From positions 62,001 through 126,000 of the forward strand of contig VZRZ01004841.1 in NCBI GenBank assembly GCA_013398175.1: a stretch of DNA of 64,000 bases. The letters are read 5' to 3'. Shown here piece by piece: positions 35,002-46,313 of the stretch. Made by a program: the position numbers and the translations under genes. The DNA comes from Climacteris rufus. Taxonomy: Eukaryota; Chordata; Aves; Passeriformes; Climacteridae. The notes under the pieces were generated by a model. It was given only the letters and a program-made list of their open reading frames with translations. It did no database searches and was not told where the DNA came from. Position 1 is the stretch's first letter. Each line of letters starts with the position of its first letter.

Positions 35002-37162
35002 CTGTCTCATGTGTATAGCTTCTTGAACTTCACCATCTAGTTCTGCCAGCTCAGCAAGTGTGTTCTCCAGGTCAGCAGATATCAGCTCCTTTGCTTTCAT
35101 ATAGCGCTCCTTCTCTTTATTGCTCAATGCATTCATTATTCTGAGGCTCGACTGCACTTCTTCCTGATGTATCTGAACCTTTCGGATTTCTTCTTGGATG
35201 TTTTGCAGTTTGAGATCCAAACTTAGTGTTCCATTAAGTTCTGTTTTCACCCACCTCAGCCACTCGAGTGAGCGGCAGATTTCTGTCTTGAAGTCTATGC
35301 TCTGAATGAGTCGGTTCTCGCACTCCATCACAGTGTCAACAATGGCAGAATGCAAAGACTTCAGTTTCTCTTGCCAAGCCTGAACTTGGTGATTCGTTGT
35401 CTCGTATGCAGATGAGTCAAGCTGAGGAGAAAGGGCTTCTAGATGTTCAGTTATTCGCTTCAGAAGACTTCCTGAGTCTTGCAAGCTGCCCACCAGAGAA
35501 TGGTATATTTTCAATTTTTCTTCTATTGGAAGCGTTTCTTCATTTACCTTAATCTGCTCCTTTTTCACTGCCTCTAGCTGTGCCTCAAACTGCGTACACA
35601 TTTTCTCATGCTCCTGGCATGCTTCTATAGTGTCTTCCAACAGGTTGATTTTCTGTTCTATTTGCCTCTTCAATTTGTGATATAATGTGGCAAGTTTTAA
35701 CATCTCATCTGGCTGCCAGGGCTGGCCAGTGCTTCGAAAGGCCTCCTTCTTCTGGTTCAGTTCATCCACTGCGGCACCAAGGCTCACTGCTTCACCTAGG
35801 AGATCTCTGTAGGCCTGCTGGAGTGACACAGCTTCTTTGACTGAAACAGTGGCTGGAGCTTTGTCCATGTTAATAAACTGATCTTCTAGCTCGCTCAGAG
35901 CTTTACTTGTCAACTCAATCAAAGAGGCATACTCTTTTCTAGCATAAATTGTTTCCTGAACTTTATATAATTTTTCTTTTGCCAGAGCAGTGACAATATT
36001 GAATTGCTGAGGGAGACTGTTAAGTTTTTCATCTAGATAGGAATGATCCACTTCATTAAGTGATGGTAGGACTTCTTGGCCATCTCTTTGCAGTGCAAGT
36101 AGCAGATTTTCATATTCTGGAGATTGTTCAAGAATCTGTTGATATTTTGCCAACTGGCTGTATAGCTCAGTGTTAGAATTCATTACATTGACTTCTGGGA
36201 ATGTGACAATATCAGCTTGTTTAAGCCAATGGCAAGCTTTATCCAAATCTTCTTTGAAATATTTCCTGGAAACAATATTTTTCTCCAGTTCTAACAATCT
36301 CTGGTTACACTTCTGTAAAACAGTGTCGTACACGTTCTGTAGTTCTTGCAGTTTACCTAACACTTCACTCCTCTCTTGATTTGTTGCTTCTTTCATTAAA
36401 TCCCTGCCTTGAGCCCACAACCCTGTAACCTCATTTTGATAGGCCTTCAGATTAGCCTGAGTATTCTTACAAGTCCTGATCTGTTTATTCACATCTTCTG
36501 GCAACAGACAGATATGTTCTGGAAACATGACCTTCTTCTCATGCTGGTGAATTTGGTTTGTAGCCTGAAAGACAGCCATGAGAAACTGTGTCTTTTCAGA
36601 CAATGCTTTATTCAGGTGTTTTCTCCTCTGGCCAACCAGATCACTGAGACAAGCCACATGGTGCTGTGCATCAGACACAGTTTTCTGCAGCTCTTGCCTT
36701 TCATTGAGCCCTAGGTTGGTCATCACCCTGTCAGCATCCTTCACAAGCATCTTCAGAACAAGCTGTTTGGCTTCAAGCTCACTGCAAATTGTAAGATGAT
36801 CCATGAGAAGAGACTGAGCCAAATCTGGAGGAGGGCTCTTTTTAAGAGCCTCTGAGATACTAGGTTGCTGTTCCTCTGCCCATTCCATTAGTTCCTGAAA
36901 TTTGGAATGCACCAAGCTGAGCTCTTCTAAGGTTGAAACAGAAACTTGAATTTTCCTCTTGACAAGGTCCTCCAGCTGAGTCCAGCGTTGCTCAAAATGA
37001 CTGAATTGCTCCTTTACTAATTCTTTGTCATCAAGATTCAGATGCTCTATCATCTTCTGTTTCTGATCTTTCAAATCTTCCAGAGCAAATCTCCTTTCCT
37101 GTAGCGCAATTGCCAATTTTTGCAAAGCTTCAAGGTGCACATTTGTACTTTCAGCATCAGAT
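35002..37162 (-). CDS. SYNE1: SYNE1 exon w21, giant exon of about six to seven spectrin repeats
   Basis: 2,161 nt: one base completing the split Arg, then 720 codons without a stop. It starts SDAESTNVHLEALQKLA and ends DGEVQEAIHMRQ. Trp-bearing helix-A motifs recur at spectrin spacing (HFEQRWTQLEDL, QELMEWAEEQQPS, KACHWLKQADIV, VQAWQEKLKSL, SLEWLRWVKTEL). Other near-invariant blocks are KQKMIEHLNLDDKELVKEQ, EEETLP-like NEETLPIEEKLKIYHSL, and RSTGQPWQPDEMLKL. The acceptor is GATGACAG and the donor GTTAGT. Human SYNE1 also has one unusually large exon at this place as I recall. Plus-strand open frames at 36170-36799 are shadows. Confidence 0.97.
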
Positions 37163-37942
37163 CTGTCATCAAAAGGGACAGGACAAAAATGAATTATTTA
37201 ATGCTTTTTCAGGACAGGCTTTTAAGAGAAGTCAAGATTAATTATAGGCCCACTACGTACTGAATTCAGTATGATATAAAGACCTACAGTTTTCAGATTC
37301 ACTTGAAGGTAGCAGTCTTGAGTACTAATTAAAAAGTTTAACAAATTTATTTCTTTCTCTTTCATCTGCAATATGATCATCAGTCTGACCATAGACATTT
37401 ACATGAAAACTGCAGAGCATACTGGTTATATTGCACATATGAACAACAACAAGTATTGATTTTGAAATGAATCTTGTTTCATTACAGTGATAGCAGCAGC
37501 AGTACACTCACAATTTTACACACAGCTGGTGTGTTTATCCTATACAAAGCAGCTGCAAACATTTAGCAGTAGTAACTAAGCTTTACTATAATAGTCTTAT
37601 AGAAAAAAACACAACATCACAGTGAAAATGAACCATGAACTCATGGTTCAAATGAACTCAAGAGTTCAAATGAAATAGTCAACATTTTTGAAATATCAGG
37701 AAATGCTATACCCTGAGATGGGATCAATCAGTACTGGCCTTAAAGACAAACACTGAAGATCTGGCTTCTCAAACTCTCTTTATCTCAATAGAAATGATTA
37801 ATTGCTTTATAATTAATAAGGGACTGTTCTTTTAATCAAGCATGCAAAAAGGGATTGTTAGTGTCTCTAACTTAGAGACACTCTGTAAACAGCCCTTTCA
37901 GCATATATACGTTTGCTTTGTGCATGCTATTCCTTTTTCTAC
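37163..37942 (-). other. SYNE1: Intron w20-w21 (phase 2)
   Basis: 780 bp; a local tandem of 'tcatggttcaaatgaac' type words near 37630-37675. No exon. Confidence 0.78.
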
Positions 37943-38208
37943 CTAGCCAGGTTGTCCCACTCCTTTGTGAGCTTTTCCAAGAAAACTTCAACTACATTCA
38001 TGCGATCATGGTAATCTCTTGTCTTCTGGAGATCCTCCTCCCTCTGCATGAGCAAACTATGTGCCTGAAGGCAGAGGTCCAGCCACTGGTTGCTCAGGTC
38101 TCCTAGTTCCTTGTGTTCAGGAGATTCCTGTCCTTGGGTTAGTTTGTTCATTTTCTCAGTCACAGAGGTAAGAGCTGCCTGCTTAGACTGCAACTTCTGA
38201 CTGAATTC
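37943..38208 (-). CDS. SYNE1: SYNE1 exon w20, spectrin repeat, phase-2 donor
   Basis: 266 nt: 88 codons plus two bases. EFSQKLQSKQAALTSV, ESPEHKELGDLSNQWLDL, DLQKTRDYHDRMNVVEVF, ending EWDNLA; the Arg codon is split AG|A. The acceptor is CTTTTTCAG and the donor GTAGAA. Confidence 0.95.
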
Positions 38209-40025
38209 CTGAAAAAGATACAAGTACAAACCAATATAATAATACACACTCAAAATTATAAAATGGAATTTAAATAAAAACTCTGAAAGAAATAAATTGT
38301 GTATGGACTGATTATCTGCCCATGTAAATGCTCTGCAGATGTAAATTGGAAGAAATGTTTTCTCTCCTCTCCTAACCCTTCTCTTCATGTTCTCAGGTGA
38401 AGACAAGTTGGTTAGATATGTTAGAGCAAACAGAGGAGTTCCAAGTGCCAGTGATAAACAGAAATCATGAGGAAGTTACATCTTGTTGTCCACGCTTCTG
38501 GACTAAGCACTGCTCCCAGCCTACACTAAAACATTCAAGATAGTCTGAGTCTCACAAGAATCATCCGTTTTACCATTACTGTTTCAAGCTTACTTTTTTC
38601 CTTTTCCTTTCTCATTTGAGATTAAAAATAGGAAGCAGAGTCCATGAGTCAGTGAGCCTCCATATCCATACTTTGTATTGTTCCTACTTCTGGTAATAGC
38701 AAGCTTTATCACTGTCATTATTGAAACAAACCCATGGATTACCTAGGTATGATTGCCATCTGAGTTAATAACTAGTAACTAAAAGAGTTCATGTGCATAC
38801 ATATTTCTTACCAAATAAGAAGTCAGATCCCAAAAAGCAGAATACAGGATATACTGACAACTAAAACTAACCAAATATATTTCAGCCCTTACACACAGTC
38901 TAAGATAATATTTTCCTAAATTCTAGTTCCAGTAACTGTAACTAAACAAGCATGCCCAGCTCCAGCTCTTTGCTGGCATGATGTGTTTTCACCACAGGCT
39001 GGCAGGATTTCTAAAGCAGAAATGTTACTGCGCAGTTGTGCCTCATTCCTCTTCATGACTGCTTCAATTGGAGCTAGGCATCTTCCTTTACCAGGGCAAA
39101 TTACTGGAAAAAACAGATATTGTGCCACATCTAACAGTACAGCAGGTGTCTCCCTTCCATTATAATCCAAAGTTCCTGACTGAAATAGTCAAGAAATACA
39201 GACTCCTTCCTGGACTCCAATGATAGCTGGTATACTAGCTTTCAGTCCAGATTGTGCTGAGACATCTTCAAAGGCTTTGACTTGTTCCAACATGTGAGTA
39301 GAACAGACTTGAAGAGGAAGTGTTGTTTACTTTTCACCTAACTCCTGCCATATCAGAAAAAGAATACAAGCAAACTCTAGACCAAAAATGCAAAATCCAA
39401 GCATTTCATCATTTAATAAAGAAACTATCTGTTTACTTTTTTTACATTATTGACTGTGATGCATACAGAATGGTTATAAAAATTCTCTCTTCTGGAATGA
39501 ATGAGAGAATATCTAAAGGCATTTGTTGAAATTTATTATTATTTTTTTATTCTTATTTATTTATTATTATTATTATTATTTTTATTTTATTGAAATTGGG
39601 TTTCTGTCATACCTATTCCTAGAGATCAGCAAGATCAAATAGTTTCCTAGACTAATTTTGAAATACTTCTAAACTATTTCGAAGTATAGAAATCAAAGAA
39701 TTTAGCAAGCACAATTTGCAAATCTTATCTTCAGGTCCACTGTGATCAGCATTTAGTCTACTCTAAAAGGCAAGGCAAATTAGAACAGTAGGGTGGAAAT
39801 TGTCTATTATTAAAAAAACAAAGCCAGAAAAATACTAAAGTACAGTTTTCTGCTTTCTGAATAGCCCTATAGCATTAATAAGGAAACACTCTTTATCTTC
39901 TTTGCTCTTGCTTAGAGCATATTAGCATTTGTATGCAATATGTGCATATAGTATGAATGATAAAATAGTATCAGTCACAGGCTAAACTCCTTCCTTACCT
40001 TCTGTTCTTAACCCAAACTCCTTAC
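38209..40025 (-). other. SYNE1: Intron w19-w20
   Basis: 1.8 kb; contains a (TTA)-type microsatellite at 39532-39591. No exon seen. Confidence 0.78.
39532..39591. repeat. TTA/TTTA-rich microsatellite
   Basis: Sixty bases made almost only of T and A with ATT trinucleotide periodicity. Confidence 0.9.
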
Positions 40026-40202
40026 CTTAACCTGCAGTACCATATTCTGTGCAATGTTTAGCTCCAGCTCAGCCCGTCTCCTTTTTAAATTCTGTAGTTG
40101 TTGATCTGCATCCTGGAAATATATCCAGAGCTCAGCCTTCAATTGTTTGATCTCTTCCCAACCTTGAGACAAATACTGTGAGTGCATTATCTGTTGCTCA
40201 AT
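40026..40202 (-). CDS. SYNE1: SYNE1 exon w19, spectrin-repeat segment
   Basis: Fifty-nine codons, phase 0 to 0: IEQQIMHSQYLSQGWEEIKQL, AELWIYFQDADQQLQNL, RRRAELELNIAQNMVLQVK. Two donors six bases apart are possible (GTTAAG or GTAAGG). I use the outer GTAAGG because it is the better site and human keeps a VK at this point. The acceptor is TTCTTCTAG. Confidence 0.93.
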
Positions 40203-41689
40203 CTAGAAGAAAAGAAATGAAGTGGGAATGCTTTAATGCAGCTATTTTTGGAGAATGGAGGATGAATACCATTCTTCCTCTGAGCACAATACTGCACTAA
40301 AGCAATTTCTGCACTAGATTCTGAAGGGGCTAGTATTATCCACAAAAAGAATCTTAACTTTCAAAGTCACACAAATTGTACCTATCAAAGAGAATCTGTG
40401 TGGAAACAACAAAGAAAAAATTGATTATCATTCACCCTTGAGCAAAGCAAGTATATTTATGAGTGTGTATTTCAATGTCCTCAGTCCTCTGTTAAAGCTT
40501 AAATTAATTGTATAATTTAGTCTACTGCATTCCAAGAATATTGTTAGACTGTACCCTACATGCATTCTCATTGACCAAATAAAAGTTTCAACTAAACATT
40601 TCCATTTAATTTGCTAAGCCCAGTTATTTTGCCTATATGCCTCTTCTAAAATGCCAATAAGAAGACTGCTTACCAGACCAGACCAGATCTGAGCCCACAA
40701 AAAACCTTACACCAATAGTGACACAGCTTCTTTTGCTCTAAATACAGCAGCTGGGTGCCCTTAAGATTTAGACACTCAACCAGCTTAATATACCTCATCA
40801 CTATACCATCTGTGATTTCTTAAAAATATTTCACTGCTTTGTATGTGAAAGGAGAATTTTATTCTGATGTTTGGGATGTTTTTCAGCTATTCAGTATTTG
40901 GACTGCAATATTTTTACGGGTTACTTGGATTTGTACAATTTACTTCTCTGGTATGGAATACTGTTACTGTATGTATTAGATTTTTACTCTTGTTAGAAGT
41001 AGTTTCAAAACTTTGGTTGTGTGTCAGTGTAAGTAAAACTAAATTTTTCATGTTTACAAAAAGAGGAATGCTCATAATGCTTCTTTTCCAATAACTTATG
41101 TTTACAGTTTTAATCTAAACTTAAGCATTAAGCTACTTTAAAACTTAAAATTGAGGTACACTTCTATAAATTAATAGGCTGAAATAGATGCACTTTGATT
41201 CACAAACTGAACCATCCTAATTGTTATGAATATAATTAATATATTAGCAATACATTAATATACCCCAATATGAGCATCAGTCTATTGTTGAATAAACAAT
41301 AACAATAAAATATGTCTAAGATTTAATAAAATACAGAGAAGAACAGACTGAATTGTGTTTTTTGGAAACAAATAACTTGGATCACGTTTTTTTCTTCCAC
41401 AGACTGTTATTTTGTGACTTTATGCCAACATCTTGTAACATTGCCTAAATACCGTTAGCAACCTTTGTTCTGTGTCTTTGTATTACCACCAGGATGACAA
41501 TATGTCCATTTCATAATTAAAAAAAAAAAAGGCAGAAAGAGAAAACTATTTCTAAAGAAACACTTAAGAGGAAAGTAAGACAACATTTCTTTAAACCATT
41601 ACCCAATATGACCTTTTTAAAGGGGAACAGATCAAGGCAGTTAAAGCTCTAAATAGGATTAAAAGTGGGTTGTTGTGGTTATCTTGTAC
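40203..41689 (-). other. SYNE1: Intron w18-w19
   Basis: 1.49 kb, strongly AT-rich, no element recognised. Confidence 0.76.
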
Positions 41690-41815
41690 CATTTGTTTTG
41701 TTTGTTGAATATCTGCTGCTGTACTCTTCACTGTGGCATCTGAGAGATCACACATGGAGCACAGAAGATCCAAGTATGTATTGGCCTGCTCCTGCAGAGC
41801 CCGGAAATGTTTAAC
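41690..41815 (-). CDS. SYNE1: SYNE1 exon w18, spectrin-repeat segment
   Basis: Forty-two codons, phase 0 to 0: VKHFRALQEQANTYLDL, LCSMCDLSDATVKSTA, ending QQTKQM. Cys-rich LLCSMCDLS is a strong match to remembered human. The acceptor is TTTCCTCAG and the donor GTACAA. Confidence 0.93.
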
Positions 41816-43843
41816 CTGAGGAAAGACAATCCGCAAATAAACTCTGGGACTGTGGAAATAATATCTTGTTTTATTACAATCAAGTATTTTTACTTTAGCT
41901 TATTTTTTCCATAAAATTAAATGTAGAAATATATTGTTATATTAGGTAAGCCTGCTATGTGATAATTATAGAAAGGAGTAACCCTTAAAAACTTGATTAT
42001 TATCCAATTACCAAAGCACTTAAGAGACATGAATTAGCTAGCTTATTTCTTGGATAGAAACACAGAGTCTCAATAAGGTGACTGACTTTCCCAATGTGAA
42101 TAGAAAGCAGGGCTTTATGAGATTATCAAAGTGTCTTATTCCTATAACTATAAAATTTTCCGGTGTCTGACAGATCATGAGGAATTTAGCCTAGTGGCAC
42201 AATACACTTTGCCGCACCTTCTGACAACCTTCCGATGTCCCCACTATCTGTGATTGGCAAGATCAGACAACGTGACATTGTTAAGGGTCCTTGCTCTCAA
42301 CACTGCCTGTAGGAGCTCATCTTTTGCTATGAAGACTTTCCTTATCCTAAAAGAATATTATTATATGAGTGCTAACAAGCAGGCCAATAACATATCTTAT
42401 AGAGTCCCAGGGAGGAGGGATGAGTGACCACCTCATGCAGAGGGCCAGTGGCGGGTCCTTGCGGGCAAAAAATTGAACAAAATAACAGTGTACCCTTTTG
42501 GAATCTCCAACTGACTGTATTAGCAAGAATGCAGAGCACAAGCTGTGGGAAGTGATTATTCTGTACTTACACTTGTCCAGCTGTCCCTGATGTATTTGCC
42601 CCAGTTTCCCTCTTTCCCCATAAAAGAGATATAGGCAAACTGAGTCCAGCAAAGGGTTGTGGAGATATGGGACAATAGAATGGGGCATTTGGGCAGGTCT
42701 GAAGGCATTCTTCCTAAATGAGGGAAACTATTTTTCACACTATGAACAGTCAAGCACAGGAACAAGTCCCTTATCCTCAGGGATGGTCAGGGCCCTCAGC
42801 ACACCAAAGGACTCTGCAGCCTCTATCCCTCTTCTCCACAACCTCCATCTCCTCCTCCTCAGGGTTTGGCTACCTCTGCTTAGACCCAGCCCTGACTCAG
42901 CCCAGCTGGGACCTAACCACCAGAAAGGCATAGAGAAGCCCAAGAGCTGCATGTAAGATCAGCCCCTCAACCACTTATGGGCCTCACCTGAGCTATACTC
43001 TAGCTGCATGTGTGCCTGGCTGATCCTCCTGGCCTTGCCTTGCTGCCCTGACCTGCTGCCTTCACCTGGGACTGGCCTCATCCCTACAAACTTGCCTGGT
43101 GACCACCAGCTGGGGAATGGCATCAGGGGCACTCTGCTCACCTAACCTTTGAGCTGCACTTCTGCACATCATTGGGAAGGTGCTGCCCTGGTGGTCCCAC
43201 TGTTACATTCTGCTCCCCCTGTGCTTGTGGGTCTGCCATCTCTAGTACTTCAAGGTCTCTATTAAGTCAGATATTGGATGAGACAGCTCTGAATTCCAGC
43301 ATTTTTAGCACCATACCAGTTTAGTTTAAAAAGAAGATACAAATCCAATGTAAAAAAGCGTTTTTACTGACAATAATCAAGAAGAAATGAAAGCATTCTT
43401 AATGGTCATTAGCCTAGTGGGCTAGAGGCAGTTCTATGCTCTTAGACTGAAAAACTGTTTTAATTGCCTGATAATTTTCTCTGTGTCCATGGTATTGTGA
43501 AACCAGGGCTCATAAGGAATACAGTAGACAGATGGGCATTTGGACAAGCAGACACAACCTCTCTGCTAAACATGTTTATAGAGTACCTGAGTAGATTTCT
43601 CTAACTAGCCAATAGTTTTCAGGTAATGTATTTCTAAGCATCAAGCAGAGCTAGCAAAAGTCCTCTTTGCTTTTCCATCTACAGTTATTTTTCATTCCAG
43701 GTATTCCTTTTGGAGTTGGGAATGAACAGTGAGGCTACACAGCTTTCTGAGAAGGCTAGAAAATATCTGATTTCTAGAAACTTAAATTCTTATCTGAACT
43801 CACCTTGTTAATAACTGAGCTTTTTCAAGTGCTAAATTTTTAC
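41816..43843 (-). other. SYNE1: Intron w17-w18
   Basis: 2 kb, containing the GC-rich block 42655-43250 described separately. Confidence 0.78.
42655..43250. repeat. GC-rich unclassified block, probably a mobile-element remnant
   Basis: About 600 bp clearly richer in C and G than the surrounding intron, with many CCTG/CTGG words. The left part (around 42710-42800: cacactatgaacagtcaagcac, then ggatggtcagggccc) resembles the tail of a CR1-type element on the plus strand. The right part I cannot assign. No long convincing protein; the 99- and 71-residue open frames here are composition-driven. Confidence 0.5.
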
Positions 43844-43990
43844 CTGTTTAACTGCATCTGCCAGGCTGAAAGGTGTCCAAGTAGTTGGCTTTAGTTCTGA
43901 CTGCACTGTAGACAGCCAAGTCTGGCACTGTTGTAGGGTATCCTGATGATTAACATGCTTCTGGAGCTCACGTTCCAAAGTCTGGTACAC
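43844..43990 (-). CDS. SYNE1: SYNE1 exon w17, spectrin-repeat segment
   Basis: Forty-nine codons, phase 0 to 0. VYQTLERELQKHVNHQDTL is followed by CQTWLSTVQSELKP (helix-A Trp) and a Pro-containing stretch PTTWTPFSLADAVKQ. The acceptor is GGTTTAG and the donor GTAAAA. Confidence 0.93.
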
Positions 43991-44845
43991 CTAAACCAAA
44001 CATTTTGTAAGTTTATCACATTTTCAAATACAACTATTGTCTCTTCTCCTACCTTGAAAACTGCAGATAAAACAGAATTATTAAGCCTGTGGTTATTTTA
44101 GCCCTTGTACATAAAAGTACTAAAGGCTGAAAGCTCCTTAAGCTCTCACTGCATCTTGCTAATGTGTGAAGAAGATGGACAATATTTAATGCACAGCTTC
44201 TGAAAAGAAAGAATAAAGGTGCAAATGAAGAGCATGGTCTCTTATTTCTGTATTCTTATTCAACATTTTTCCATTGACCTTGTATAAAATTATTTTAAGG
44301 TTTTTTTTTTGGCATTGCTTTATTTAGTTTTTTGTTTGGTTTGGTTTGGATTTTTTTGTTTGTTTGTTTTTTTGACTGCTGGCTTGATCTCCTAATTGGT
44401 TTAACAGAATGATCCAGCTAGCCCTTCTTAACCGTATATTCTGGTTTTAATAAGAGAGACAGTATTTCCTAGCACATACTTGAGATCTGTTATGTATGTA
44501 TTCAAACTATCAACACTAAGACTGCAATTTTCTCCCTAGTTTTTGAAGTAGGAATAGTCTATTTTTTTTTGCTGCAGCTAGTGTAACATGAAGGTAGTGA
44601 GGATGTAGGGAGATTAAGGTAAAAACTGATAGACCACTAGTTTTGCTGGCTGCAAGGCAACATTTGGATCATAAGGAATTCAGCTGTAGCACAGTAATGA
44701 TGAAGTGCTACATTAGTAACCTGTAGGCTCAATTGAAATGAAAACAGTAGAAAAAATATTACACCGTTTAAAGAAATAACTCATAGAAATAATAATGCAG
44801 TTTATTCTTAAATGGCACCAAAAAAGTCTTTGAAAAAAGACTTAC
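43991..44845 (-). other. SYNE1: Intron w16-w17
   Basis: 855 bp. A T-rich patch at 44300-44373 (runs of T with TTTG and GGTTTGG repeats) may be a decayed retroposon tail, but no body is visible beside it. Confidence 0.75.
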
Positions 44846-45022
44846 TCTTTGGGCTGTGCTACATATGGCAGAATAGCTGTCCCTTGTTCCCTGAAGATGG
44901 CTTTGTATGTTTTGCTTAAATTTTGCTTGAAGATGTTCTGAGCATTGATTGATCAAGTAATCACCTTTACTCTTAAGGTTGTTCAAACGATCTTCAAATC
45001 CTGCAATTTCTTCCATGATAGC
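44846..45022 (-). CDS. SYNE1: SYNE1 exon w16, spectrin-repeat segment
   Basis: Fifty-nine codons, phase 0 to 0: AIMEEIAGFEDRLNNLKSKG, QCSEHLQAKFKQNIQSHL, ending SYSAICSTAQR. The last motif is a conserved helix-C end. The acceptor is TTTCTTAG; the donor AGA|GTAAGT matches the U1 consensus at the intron positions. Confidence 0.94.
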
Positions 45023-46145
45023 CTAAGAAACAGACAAAATACTTTTGAAGAAATATGCCGTGATGCAGAATGTTTTTTCTCCCTCCTTCAAACACTTTTC
45101 ATCTTTAGATTTGGAAAAGTTTTCAGACAGCATGTATTGTCATAGTCAAGCTATTAGACTGTATGCTCATTGTAAAGTCATAGTCAAAAGTTTTTACACA
45201 GATATCCCACAGAAACATCAGTAGCACTGTCATAATGTGTAAACACTCTCTGCTCAGACCCCAAGACTATCCTTAATCTTCCTTTGTTACATGCTCTCCA
45301 GGGATCCTGCAGCTTCTCTTGTGTCTGGTGATGAGAATTAAATCTCATGCTGAATCATATCTTATTCCATAAACTCTTTCACTGTGGAAGTTCTCTCCAT
45401 TGACTTTGGCGGAGCCAAATTTTTATCGAAGGAGTTTACTTATAGAATAACACAGTAATCACAAAGAAGTAAAATATTTCAGTATTTGCCATTGGATTCT
45501 CAGTTTCAGCTAGTGGTGGGGAGGGTTGGCTTTTGTGTTCTTTAATCTCCTAGAGAGCATTGACTATCAATGTATTGAATGATTCTCACTAATAGCAACC
45601 ATAACAATATCTTGAATAAAAGCAATGGAGGAAATGCTACAACCTAGTAGAATAACCTAAAACTAGAACAACCTAATGGAAGTACCTCTGCTTTCTGCAC
45701 CTTTTTCTCCATTGCTGTTTTATCAACCATGTCAAATTTGGGGATCACATTTCTGGAGTTGTTAGCAGTTTCATACCAAGAAAATTTTCAATTTTAATTT
45801 TTTTTAACCTTAAAAGTGCCAAAGCAAAAAATACCTTAAGAGTAAAATGACCCCAATCTGATTTTTGTGGTTTATTTCTTGGGAAGTCTCAGCAAAAATC
45901 ACACATAGAATTCAGATCAGAGTACAAGAAAACTGTTGTGTAAACACAGAATCATCCAAGAAATTATGCTAACAACAAGCTAGATTTGTTAACTGCATTA
46001 ATGATACTGATGCTTGTTTACACAGTTAGCAGTAAGAGAAATAAAATAGATGAATGACAAATTAGAGGTCTGGAGTGGAGGCAGAGAAGCAAAGAACAAA
46101 AATTCTATTTTATCAGAAAAGAAAGTTTACCAATAGCAAACCCAC
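45023..46145 (-). other. SYNE1: Intron w15-w16
   Basis: 1.12 kb; holds the partial w12 copy at 45682-45779, otherwise AT-rich. Confidence 0.8.
45682..45779 (-). pseudogene. Intronic partial copy of SYNE1 exon w12
   Basis: This intronic stretch aligns with the 3' part of w12 (49986-50156): by hand about 11 substitutions and one 3-nt gap over 96 nt. It reads WYETANNSRNV, then KFDMVDKTAMEKKVQKAE, and keeps GAG|GTAC at the donor position. There is no acceptor: homology stops at the codon before the Trp, and the same frame meets TGA a few codons upstream. I call it an exon fragment, not an exon. It lies between w15 and w16. Confidence 0.85.
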
Positions 46146-46313
46146 CTTATGGTTAGCTAGTTGCTGAGTGATTATTTCAAGATTGTTATTTTCCACGAGG
46201 TCAGGGCTGACCAATCTGCTGGACATATGTAATAACCATTTCTCCCCTTCTTGCAAATCACTATTGTAATCCTCATGTTCTTTTACTCTCACCTCTAAGG
46301 TTTCAACATATGC
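46146..46313 (-). CDS. SYNE1: SYNE1 exon w15, spectrin-repeat segment
   Basis: Fifty-six codons, phase 0 to 0: AYVETLEVRVKEHEDYNSDL, EGEKWLLHMSSRLV (helix-A Trp), ending TQQLANHK. The acceptor is GACCTGCAG; the donor GTGGGT is the less common GTG type. Confidence 0.93.

Noticed and set aside
36170..36799. Three plus-strand frames inside the giant exon
   Set aside because: They are shadows of the coding exon w21 on the other strand, with no start context or homology.
40026..40031. Alternative donor GTTAAG six bases inside w19
   Set aside because: It would remove only VK; the outer donor GTAAGG is stronger and the human protein has VK here. A six-base NAGNAG-like choice cannot be excluded.
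45682..45779. Copy of w12 as a real, used exon
   Set aside because: No AG acceptor with a pyrimidine tract next to the homology, and the frame stops at TGA just upstream; both neighbours w15 and w16 join directly in the same order as human.
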